A stretch of 5,838 bases of DNA from Candidatus Cloacimonadota bacterium (GTDB taxonomy: Bacteria > Cloacimonadota > Cloacimonadia > Cloacimonadales > JAFGVF01), in NCBI GenBank assembly GCA_016938155.1, contig JAFGVF010000254.1, positions 1 through 5,838 on the forward strand. The letters are read 5' to 3'. The notes beneath the pieces are model-generated. The model was not told the origin of the DNA. It saw nothing but the letters and a program-made list of their open reading frames with translations, and did not search any database. Shown here in pieces: positions 1 through 4,926 of this stretch. Each line of letters begins with the position of its first letter. Within the stretch, counting starts at the first letter, position 1. The position numbers and the translations under genes are program-made.

Positions 1-851
1 AAAACTCTGTCCAGAGCTTGTTTACTTAAGTTTTTAGAGTCTATTCTCCCCTTAAGTTTTATCAGATTGGAATCATCTTCATCAGTTAAACCAAGCTCTT
101 TGTGGATAATCTTAAGTTGCTCTTGAAGATAGTATTCCCGTTGCATCTTGTTCAGAGTGCGTTTTACTTTTCCTTCGATTCTTTGTTCAAGTTTACTCAC
201 CTCAATCTCTTCGTTCATTACTTCAAGCAATCGCTTCAAGCAACCGTTCAGGTGTGTCATCTTGAAGAGATAATGTTTATAATGAACATCAATATTGAAG
301 TAAGTGAGAACGAAGTAGAAAACCTCAATCGGGTCAGATAAGGATTCAAGCGATTGTATCATTTCTTCAGGTAGTGAGTTATTCAGTGTGATAAACTCCT
401 TGAAGAGTGATTTGAGGTTCCTAAGATAGGCTTCAAGCTCTTTCGGTTTTACATTTTGAATGAGCTCAAATTTCTCCACATAAGCCCGGATAAACTTCTT
501 ACCGGTGACGAATCTTCTAACTTTTGCACGGTACAACCCTTCAACTAAGAGCCTGATATTCCCGTCCGGTAATCGGAAACTCTGGAGAATCTGGCAAACA
601 GTTCCAATCCGGTAAAGTTGTCCGGTCTGTGGATTGCCATCTGAATCCTCTCCTTCTCTCTGTGTTGTGCAAAACACAAGTTTATCTTCTACTAATGCCT
701 GCTCAACAGCTCCTAACGATACTTCACGACCAACAAGGACGGGAGCGATTATCCTTGGTGCAACCAGCATCCGACGCAAGGGGATAACATTATACATCCT
801 CGAGTCGTCATGTTCTATATTTACTGCGTTAACTATCTTCTTAACAGCCAC
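1..851 (-). CDS. lon: Lon protease (ATP-dependent protease La), N-terminal part, cut by window edge
   Basis: This reading frame stays open to base 1 and gives 283 codons of a protein normally near 800 residues. Lon is a cytoplasmic hexameric AAA+ serine protease that degrades misfolded and selected regulatory proteins. Residues about 20-215 match the Lon substrate-binding (LAN) domain: IPLRRMLVAPRI then VGREVS near 23-45, and LLVEGLYRAKVRRF near 101-114. The strongly conserved linker helix before the ATPase domain follows as MQREYYLQEQLKIIHKELG (236-254). The Walker motifs and catalytic Ser-Lys pair lie outside the window. I chose GTG at 851 because GGAGG lies 4 nt upstream; the next in-frame ATG (797) would remove 18 residues and has no comparable site. 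A 118-nt gap separates it from the barrel gene upstream. A TTGACA-like hexamer (901-906) lies in that gap, but I see no good -10 at the right distance. Family assignment is very secure. Confidence 0.96.
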   Translation of the reverse strand, partial: MAVKKIVNAVNIEHDDSRMYNVIPLRRMLVAPRIIAPVLVGREVSLGAVEQALVEDKLVFCTTQREGEDSDGNPQTGQLYRIGTVCQILQSFRLPDGNIRLLVEGLYRAKVRRFVTGKKFIRAYVEKFELIQNVKPKELEAYLRNLKSLFKEFITLNNSLPEEMIQSLESLSDPIEVFYFVLTYFNIDVHYKHYLFKMTHLNGCLKRLLEVMNEEIEVSKLEQRIEGKVKRTLNKMQREYYLQEQLKIIHKELGLTDEDDSNLIKLKGRIDSKNLSKQALDRV

Positions 852-855
852 AATT

Positions 856-860
856 CCTCC
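856..860 (-). promoter_or_regulatory. Ribosome binding site of lon
   Basis: GGAGG on the minus strand is separated by AATT from a GTG codon. This site decides the lon start, because no in-frame ATG lies between the upstream stop (903-905) and this point. Confidence 0.7.
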
Positions 861-969
861 ATTATAAAAGCTGATGCAAAATTGGGTGTACCCCGTATAG
901 TGTCAAACCTTTTGTCTAATCTCTCATTTGAGATGTAGAAAACTATCCTATTTAGTGGATTAACAGGAA

Positions 970-1485
970 TTAGAACCGATAAAATAGACCTATTTGCGGA
1001 AGCTCTAATACAACTTCATCATCAGTTGTATAGTACACAGGGTATTCAAGGACAATGGCTGAATTTCTTGAAACATTGAACTCCAATCCCGGTCCACCTC
1101 CGAAGTGAGTTTCTCTGTAATAGTCATAGTGAGTTTCTCTTACATAATTATCAGCCCAATAAGACCACCTGTCATATTCATAATAGTTTTCCCAGTAAAC
1201 ATGGGAAATACCACCGAACGCATAGAAGCGTAAGATTGAGTAGGTTGATATGGTAAAGATTCCTTGAACACCTACATTCGTAAATCTTGAGTAGTCATAA
1301 GAGTCTTTTTCACCTGCCTTGTAAGTAATCCCCGCTACCTGTATCCCGAAATCTCCGAAGTACACTCGACAGCCAACTCCTGCACCTGAGAGTGGTCCGG
1401 CTATTAATCCTAATCTAACATCCGTTTCGCCTGCGAACAAAGTGATTGAAATACATAGAATTATCAATACACCCAGAGTTTTCAA
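970..1485 (-). CDS. Small secreted beta-barrel outer-membrane protein, paralog 3 (TTG start)
   Basis: A 171-residue protein of unknown specific function, the third of three tandem paralogs. Residues 1-18 form a signal peptide (MKT, hydrophobic core, LFA before GE). The mature part has alternating polar and hydrophobic stretches and ends in LFYRF; a final aromatic residue is the usual signal for insertion of outer-membrane beta-barrels. With paralog 2 it shares LGLIAG / LSGAGVG near 25-38, a G(V/L)QG turn near 72-75, RFYAFGGIS near 86-94 and PQIGLFYRF at the end. The start is TTG, chosen because AAGGGAGG lies just upstream and the resulting MKT matches the ATG-started paralog 2. Residues 95-123 are extremely aromatic (nine Tyr and three Trp), probably an extracellular loop or barrel rim. 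It lies 70 nt after paralog 2. Size suggests an eight-stranded barrel, but that is inference from composition. Confidence 0.8.
   Translation of the reverse strand: MKTLGVLIILCISITLFAGETDVRLGLIAGPLSGAGVGCRVYFGDFGIQVAGITYKAGEKDSYDYSRFTNVGVQGIFTISTYSILRFYAFGGISHVYWENYYEYDRWSYWADNYVRETHYDYYRETHFGGGPGLEFNVSRNSAIVLEYPVYYTTDDEVVLELPQIGLFYRF
1104..1140 (-). repeat. 24-nt tandem duplication inside barrel paralog 3
   Basis: AGTGAGTTTCTCT occurs at 1104-1116 and again at 1128-1140, a period of 24 nt or eight codons. In the protein it gives RETHY followed eight residues later by RETHF. The in-frame period suggests a small duplication that lengthened the aromatic loop; the two paralogs lack it. Confidence 0.55.
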
Positions 1486-1489
1486 AAGT

Positions 1490-1497
1490 CCTCCCTT
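1490..1497 (-). promoter_or_regulatory. Strong ribosome binding site before a TTG start
   Basis: AAGGGAGG on the minus strand, then ACTT and TTG. An unusually complete Shine-Dalgarno sequence pairs with the weak initiation codon of the third barrel gene and supports TTG at 1485 as the true start. Confidence 0.65.
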
Positions 1498-1555
1498 AAT
1501 GTACCTTCGAGTGAAAGGAAAGTATATAGAATAAGCTATAATTTAAGTTCTCGAA

Positions 1556-2071
1556 TCAGAATTTATAATATATCCCAATCTGCGGGATATACATCGTAAA
1601 AGAGCCGTCTGTATTATAGAATAAGGGCCATTCAATAGCGATATTGGCATGCTTCAAAAAAGTTACCTGCATCCCGATACCAGTTCCGATATTGTAAGAC
1701 CTATCAAGCTCTGCGTCTATTTTATCTCCGGCATATTCTCCTTCCATGGTATATACTTCTTCGGAAAACCTATTCTCATTATAGAAGAAAGAAACTCCTC
1801 CTAATAGATAAAACCGCACATCACTCGGTTTACTCAGAGTATAAAATCCCTGTAAACCTCCATTGAATTGTCTTTGATACTCCTCAGATTCTTTAGTACC
1901 ATCAACATAAGCAGCACCGGTTATCTGAAATCCTGCTTTTTCATAGAATTGACGGTAGGATAAGCCAATACCCGATACAGCACCGGCAGCAAAGCCGAGA
2001 TTTTTCTCCACTTCACCTGCAAATACTAATGCCGATGAAAGCACTAATATAAGCGTGATTATTGTTTTCAT
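1556..2071 (-). CDS. Small secreted beta-barrel outer-membrane protein, paralog 2
   Basis: A 171-residue protein, the middle member of the tandem trio; specific function unknown. Residues 1-18 are a clear signal peptide ending LVFA before GE. The mature sequence has short amphipathic stretches suited to beta-strands (LGFAAGAVSGIGLSYR near 25-40, GFQITGAAY near 47-55, GLQGFYTLS near 72-80, RFYLLGGVSFFY near 86-97) separated by acidic and polar loops. It ends in GIYYKF with the C-terminal Phe expected of Bam-inserted barrels. The EWPLFYNTDG segment (147-156) lines up with HWPLTFRNDG in paralog 1 and EYPVYYTTDD in paralog 3. The ATG at 2071 follows AGAGG with a 6-nt spacer and lies 12 nt after the stop of paralog 1, so the two are almost certainly co-transcribed. 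The closest general resemblance is to small OmpA-type or opacity-like barrels, a fold-level guess only. Confidence 0.82.
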   Translation of the reverse strand: MKTIITLILVLSSALVFAGEVEKNLGFAAGAVSGIGLSYRQFYEKAGFQITGAAYVDGTKESEEYQRQFNGGLQGFYTLSKPSDVRFYLLGGVSFFYNENRFSEEVYTMEGEYAGDKIDAELDRSYNIGTGIGMQVTFLKHANIAIEWPLFYNTDGSFTMYIPQIGIYYKF

Positions 2072-2083
2072 GATAAACCTCTA

Positions 2084-2608
2084 TTATTTAAATCTGATTA
2101 GAAAAGATGCCATTGGAACATACATGCTGATATACCCGTCATTTCTGAAAGTTAGAGGCCAATGGATGGAAAAAAGTCCCCAATCATTGAGGACGAAATC
2201 AAGACCCAGTCCCATTCCGTAATACATTTTCTCGTCAACATTCACTTTGTAGTCATTTGAGTCCAGATGCATTCCGTCAATTTCTTCCCGATCTTCTTTG
2301 TAGTGATATGAGCTGCCGGCGAAAAAAAAGAACGAGGTTCTTTCAAAATCCTTCAATTTATATGTACCCATAAAACCAGTGTTGAAATAAGCCTCATATT
2401 CGGAACCGCTTTTCCCATTTGCAGTACCACCTATTATCATTGAATAGCCAAGCGGTGTTCCTACATTTCGATACGCTAATCCTGTTGCACATAAATCACT
2501 TACATGGAATCCCATATATTGCCTTGTACCGGTCTCTTTAACTTCTTCAGCAAACACTACACAAACCATAAGTAAAATCATAAGACTTAACGCAATTTTC
2601 TTTAACAT
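2084..2608 (-). CDS. Small secreted beta-barrel outer-membrane protein, paralog 1
   Basis: A 174-residue protein, first gene of the predicted operon. An in-frame ATG at 2626 would extend it by six residues (MEDGET), but I prefer ATG at 2608: GGAG sits 5 nt upstream of it and it gives a classical signal peptide (MLKK, hydrophobic core, VVFA before EE, cleavage after about residue 20). The mature region is rich in Gly, Tyr and Phe, with strand-like segments near 52-62, 75-84 and 91-103. Polar, acidic residues 104-128 probably form an exposed loop. It ends in FLIRFK, so the final aromatic is followed by one extra Lys, unlike the other two copies. It shares with them the (H/E)(W/Y)P segment near 149-158 and the (I/V)P motif near the end, but is the most diverged. 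Two consecutive stops (TAA TAG) close the frame. Role in the outer membrane is inferred, substrate unknown. Confidence 0.8.
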   Translation of the reverse strand: MLKKIALSLMILLMVCVVFAEEVKETGTRQYMGFHVSDLCATGLAYRNVGTPLGYSMIIGGTANGKSGSEYEAYFNTGFMGTYKLKDFERTSFFFFAGSSYHYKEDREEIDGMHLDSNDYKVNVDEKMYYGMGLGLDFVLNDWGLFSIHWPLTFRNDGYISMYVPMASFLIRFK

Positions 2609-2613
2609 AGTTT

Positions 2614-2617
2614 CTCC
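2614..2617 (-). promoter_or_regulatory. Ribosome binding site that sets the start of barrel paralog 1
   Basis: GGAG with the 5-nt spacer AAACT before ATG at 2608. The more upstream in-frame ATG (2626) has no such site and would place charged residues ahead of the signal peptide. Confidence 0.6.
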
Positions 2618-2643
2618 ATCTTCCATTATTTGCTACCAATTCC

Positions 2644-2673
2644 ACTATAGATTAACGCAATTATTAATGTAAA
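2644..2673 (-). promoter_or_regulatory. Predicted sigma70-type promoter for the barrel operon
   Basis: On the minus strand TTTACA (2673-2668) is followed after 18 nt by TATAGT (2649-2644), each one or two bases from the consensus hexamers. An A-rich run (2674-2681) lies directly upstream and could act as an UP-like element. Transcription would begin near 2636-2638, leaving a leader of about 30 nt before the start codon. The position, just ahead of the first barrel gene and after a long non-coding stretch, supports it. It is a pattern match only. Confidence 0.5.
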
Positions 2674-2809
2674 GTTTTTTTTACTCGATTTGCAAAATTA
2701 TGCTTTAAATATTTCTTTTCTCTTAAAAAAGAGAGGACAACCTTCTGTTAAAAGCTTAGTAGGGTAGTATCCTTTTGTCTCTGACAAATGGTTTCCTTTC
2801 CCCACATAC

Positions 2810-2822
2810 TTGCAATGTATTC
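2810..2822 (+). repeat. 13-nt repeat TTGCAATGTATTC, copy 1
   Basis: TTGCAATGTATTC occurs here and again at 3081-3093, 271 nt away, inside the CACTGTG repeat cluster. An exact 13-nt match is unlikely by chance in a region this short, so it may be a remnant of a larger duplicated unit. The flanks do not match beyond it. Confidence 0.45.
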
Positions 2823-2832
2823 TTTATTTTTT

Positions 2833-2851
2833 AATATCAATGATTGATATT
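2833..2851. repeat. A+T-rich perfect palindrome
   Basis: AATATCAA and TTGATATT form an 8-bp perfect inverted repeat around a 3-nt centre. It could be a protein binding site or a weak hairpin. Read on the plus strand it is followed by a short T run, but no plus-strand gene precedes it, so I do not call it a terminator. Confidence 0.4.
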
Positions 2852-2938
2852 TTTCCTGTAATGGCTTTACTACAATAATGCCCCTCTTTTGCTCCATTCA
2901 GCAATATATAGCTCTCTCATAACCCTCGCACTCATTTT

Positions 2939-3009
2939 GCACTGTCCTCCCACTGTGACACCGGGTGGGTAGTGGGTGCACAGTGCAGTCACAGTGGGAT
3001 CACAGTGCG
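2939..3009. repeat. Phased CACTGTG inverted repeat (11-nt units)
   Basis: The left arm (2939-2959) and right arm (2988-3008) pair over 21 positions with two mismatches, including the perfect 11-mer CCCACTGTGAC. Read on the minus strand, the right side is a run of 11-nt units: CGCACTGTGAT, CCCACTGTGAC, TGCACTGTGCA and the partly matching CCCACTACCCA. Cores fall at 3002, 2991 and 2980 on one strand and at 2940 and 2951 on the other, all 11 nt apart within each arm. The loop holds GGGTGGGTAGTGGGT (2963-2977) and the perfect palindrome TGCACAGTGCA (2977-2987). A period of 11 is not a codon multiple, so this is not coding repetition. It may be a dispersed extragenic repeat, a binding-site array read on one face of the helix, or a structured RNA. 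Confidence 0.75.
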
Positions 3010-3048
3010 TTGTTGATTCGAATGCAAAAGCCGAGGTAAAAGTAGCCT

Positions 3049-3074
3049 AACTCTGCATAAAACGCACTGTGGAT
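3049..3074 (+). repeat. Direct repeat with AACGCACTGTG core, copy 1
   Basis: These 26 nt recur at 3176-3201 with only two differences. The shared central block is GCATAAAACGCACTGTG. The AACGCACTGTG part is also the exact inverse of CACAGTGCGTT at 3001-3011, so this copy could fold back on the end of the phased repeat (11-bp stem). TAGC lies a few bases upstream in both copies and ATTCGAAT or ATTCGGAAT further upstream, so the repeated unit may be about 40-60 nt with an internal deletion in copy 2. Confidence 0.7.
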
Positions 3075-3080
3075 TGCTCG

Positions 3081-3093
3081 TTGCAATGTATTC
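3081..3093 (+). repeat. 13-nt repeat TTGCAATGTATTC, copy 2
   Basis: Exact second copy of the 13-mer at 2810-2822. Here it runs into ATTCGGAAT, which itself recurs at 3160-3168 upstream of the second AACGCACTGTG copy. Confidence 0.45.
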
Positions 3094-3175
3094 GGAATAG
3101 AAGGATTGTCTCCAAAGAAGTTGGAAACGGGAAGGTTTCAATCTGATAGAAAATGGATTATTCGGAATTAGCTGA

Positions 3176-3201
3176 AACTCCGCATAAAACGCACTGTGAA
3201 T
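3176..3201 (+). repeat. Direct repeat with AACGCACTGTG core, copy 2
   Basis: Second copy of the 26-nt unit at 3049-3074, 127 nt away, with two substitutions. It is followed by a small hairpin, TCCTT-CAA-AAGGA (3201-3213), which the first copy lacks. Confidence 0.7.
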
Positions 3202-3251
3202 CCTTCAAAAGGAGAAAATAGAAAAATCAATAACATTCGAAATCGTAAGTT

Positions 3252-3296
3252 AAAAAAGAAAGTGGTATCAGGGCTAACAACGGAATTATTGATACC
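3252..3296 (-). terminator. Possible intrinsic terminator after cdsA
   Basis: On the minus strand GGTATCA (3296-3290) pairs perfectly with TGATACC (3270-3264) and is followed by ACTTTCTTTTTT, a T-rich tract ending at 3252. It lies 84 nt beyond the cdsA stop, a suitable place to end the prfB-uppS-cdsA transcript. The 7-bp stem and 19-nt loop make it weaker than a textbook terminator. Confidence 0.4.
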
Positions 3297-3379
3297 GTGA
3301 CAGGTTCTACTTAATACGCTCGTTTAAGCTTGAAGGTTAGAAGCTTTGGATAAAGACCGGTGCAAGCTAACTTCTTTGA

Positions 3380-4186
3380 TTATCGATATTCCACAATACT
3401 TAAAACGAAAAGAATTACATAGAGGAAGGCTACAGAAATCAGGAAACTGTCAAAACGATCGAGGATACCGCCGTGACCGGGGATAAGATTAGAACTGTCC
3501 TTAACCTTCATGTCCCTTTTAATCAGCGATTCCATTAGGTCCCCGAGTTGTCCGATAAAGCCGGTTGTGAGAGCAGCTGCAATCAGCTGGGTTAATGTAA
3601 ATAAATCTCTGTTTATCAGTCTGATAACAAGCACGGCTATCAGCGAGAAAACAGCTCCTGCAATGAATCCTTCCAGCGATTTCTTGGGGCTGACAGGGAA
3701 GATACCGCGATGTTTACCAAGAGTCATTCCAATGAAATAGGCAAAGGAATCGGTAATCCATGTGAGGACTAAAATAAGAATCAAAAGCCAGTTACCGTTG
3801 TTAAAGTTTGTGATTTGGTAGATAGTTGAGGGTAGAATACCTGCATAAATGAAGATAAAAAGAGTGAATGATATGCTGCAGATGCTTCTATCAATTTTGT
3901 TTCTCAAAAGCCTGTTTGTAAAAATAACCACCATAAAGGGGAGCAGAATCACCGGCAGAGCTTGCCAACCGTATAAACTGACTGCAAAATACACCATTAT
4001 GGAAAAGGGTATGGATAGGATATTAGGAAGATTACCATTGCGTTTGAACATCCTGAATAGCTCCCAGGACATCAAAGCAGATAACAAACCACCGAAAATG
4101 AGTAAGGGGAGACCATCAGACCAGAAGACCCAAAGTATTATCGGAATACCTATTAATGCAACACTTACACGCTTAACAAGATTCAT
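3380..4186 (-). CDS. cdsA: Phosphatidate cytidylyltransferase (CDP-diglyceride synthase)
   Basis: A 268-residue inner-membrane enzyme that makes CDP-diacylglycerol and pyrophosphate from CTP and phosphatidic acid, the branch point for all bacterial phospholipids. The length is normal for the family. About seven or eight hydrophobic segments span the protein, starting at residues 7-21 and ending at 248-264. The family signature is complete at residues 220-246: it begins SLIKRD, includes KD at 229-230, and ends HGGILDRFD with the metal-binding Asp residues. Also conserved are TDSFAYFIG (145-153), SPKKSLEG (166-173) and GQLGDLMES (212-220). Its ATG shares its first base with the last base of the uppS stop codon (TAATG), and GGAG lies 7 nt upstream within uppS, so translation is probably coupled. 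The gene usually following in other bacteria, dxr or rseP, is absent; a repeat-rich gap follows. Confidence 0.97.
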   Translation of the reverse strand: MNLVKRVSVALIGIPIILWVFWSDGLPLLIFGGLLSALMSWELFRMFKRNGNLPNILSIPFSIMVYFAVSLYGWQALPVILLPFMVVIFTNRLLRNKIDRSICSISFTLFIFIYAGILPSTIYQITNFNNGNWLLILILVLTWITDSFAYFIGMTLGKHRGIFPVSPKKSLEGFIAGAVFSLIAVLVIRLINRDLFTLTQLIAAALTTGFIGQLGDLMESLIKRDMKVKDSSNLIPGHGGILDRFDSFLISVAFLYVILFVLSIVEYR

Positions 4187-4920
4187 TATAATGCTCCAAA
4201 GCGTCTGTTTCTATTTTGAAAATCTAACACAGCCTGAACCATATCAACACGAGTGAAATCAGGCCATAATTTATCGGTGAACCACATTTCTGCGTAAGCT
4301 ATCTGCCAGATTAGAAAATTGGAGATACGCAATTCTCCGCTGGTGCGTATCAGCAGGTCAGGATCGGGCATATCTCTTGTATATAGATAGGATTCAATCA
4401 ACTCCTGGTTGATGCTTTCGGGGTCAATTTCTCCCGATATTGACTTCTGACTTATCTTCTTAACTGCCTGAACTATGTCCTGCCGTCCACCATAGTTAAA
4501 GGCAATACGGAGTTGTAATCCTGTATTGTTCCAGGTGAGTTTCAATGTGTTGTTAATACTTGCAAGATATGCAGGATCAAGTCTTTCTTCACTACCAAGA
4601 AGTTTAACACAGACATTGTTGGCATGAATTTCATCGATTTCCTTTTTCAGGAATTCGAGAAGAAGTTTGAACAAACCCTTAATCTCCGCTTCGGGTCGAT
4701 TCCAGTTCTCAGCAGAAAAAGCATATACAGTGAGGTATTTCAATCCAAAGTCCACTCCACATTCCACAACTTCTCTAATTGTTTGAGCACCTGCTCTATG
4801 CCCGAATAGCCTGTTCTTAAGTCTTTTCTTCGCCCATCTGCCATTCCCGTCCATGATGATGGCGATATGTTGGGGTACACGCGATTTATCTATGCTTGCA
4901 AGCATCTCTTTATAATCCAT
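4186..4920 (-). CDS. uppS: Undecaprenyl diphosphate synthase (cis-prenyltransferase)
   Basis: A 244-residue cytosolic enzyme that extends farnesyl diphosphate with eight isopentenyl diphosphates in cis configuration. The C55 product becomes the undecaprenyl phosphate carrier for peptidoglycan and surface polysaccharides. All family regions are present: HIAIIMDGNGRWA (18-30) with the catalytic Asp24, GHRAG (40-44), FSAENW (68-73), NYGGR (142-146), DLLIRTSGE (188-196), SNFLIWQ (200-206) and AYAE (208-211) with the magnesium-linked Glu. It ends RRFGAL, typical of the family. A short-chain or long-chain cis-prenyl enzyme of other specificity cannot be excluded from motifs, but as the only copy next to cdsA UppS is most likely. 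The ATG at 4920 lies 6 nt after the prfB stop, with GAGG 4 nt upstream overlapping that stop. It overlaps cdsA by one base. Confidence 0.97.
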   Translation of the reverse strand: MDYKEMLASIDKSRVPQHIAIIMDGNGRWAKKRLKNRLFGHRAGAQTIREVVECGVDFGLKYLTVYAFSAENWNRPEAEIKGLFKLLLEFLKKEIDEIHANNVCVKLLGSEERLDPAYLASINNTLKLTWNNTGLQLRIAFNYGGRQDIVQAVKKISQKSISGEIDPESINQELIESYLYTRDMPDPDLLIRTSGELRISNFLIWQIAYAEMWFTDKLWPDFTRVDMVQAVLDFQNRNRRFGAL

Positions 4921-4926
4921 AAGTCC

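Larger units (their letters stand above)
2674..3379. other. Long intergenic region without a credible gene
   Basis: About 700 nt between cdsA and the barrel promoter contain no reading frame on either strand with a plausible start, ribosome site and protein-like composition. The half nearer the barrels (2674-2938) is A+T- and pyrimidine-rich and holds one palindrome. The middle (2939-3201) holds several related short repeats listed separately. The part next to cdsA (3202-3379) is featureless apart from a terminator-like hairpin and two AAGCTT sites (3326-3331, 3341-3346) that could pair weakly. For a compact gene layout such as this one the gap is long, which suggests an inserted or decayed repeat element, or a small non-coding RNA. 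I cannot decide between these. Confidence 0.6.

Noticed and set aside
102..341. Plus-strand open frame of 79 codons inside lon
   Set aside because: Antisense to the conserved Lon coding region, including its linker-helix motif.
634..867. Plus-strand open frame over the lon start
   Set aside because: It is the antisense of the conserved Lon N-domain; low-complexity Ser/Thr-rich protein and no homology recognised.
878..906. TTGACA hexamer upstream of lon as a dedicated promoter
   Set aside because: The hexamer is perfect, but the base group 17-19 nt downstream (AATTTT or neighbours) matches a -10 poorly, so I left it as a note in the lon entry.
1506..1555. Nested inverted repeats (TTCGAG/CTCGAA and TATAG/CTATA) between barrel paralogs 2 and 3, possible promoter or hairpin
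   Set aside because: Stems of 5-6 bp with long spacing and A+T-rich context; no clear -35 and -10 pair and no T tract.
2718..2735. TCTCTT-AAAA-AAGAGA hairpin as a terminator
   Set aside because: No T run follows the stem on either strand and no gene ends just before it.
3124..3143. GTTTCAATC near a GAAAC hairpin, reminiscent of CRISPR repeat ends
   Set aside because: Only a single copy; no regularly spaced repeats, spacers or cas genes nearby.
3176..3300. Short open stretch rich in Lys, Arg and Asn on the plus strand across the second repeat copy
   Set aside because: No start codon or ribosome site and a stop shortly upstream; composition reflects A-rich DNA.
3849..4256. Plus-strand open frame of 135 codons across cdsA and the end of uppS
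   Set aside because: Antisense to two intact conserved genes; composition not protein-like.
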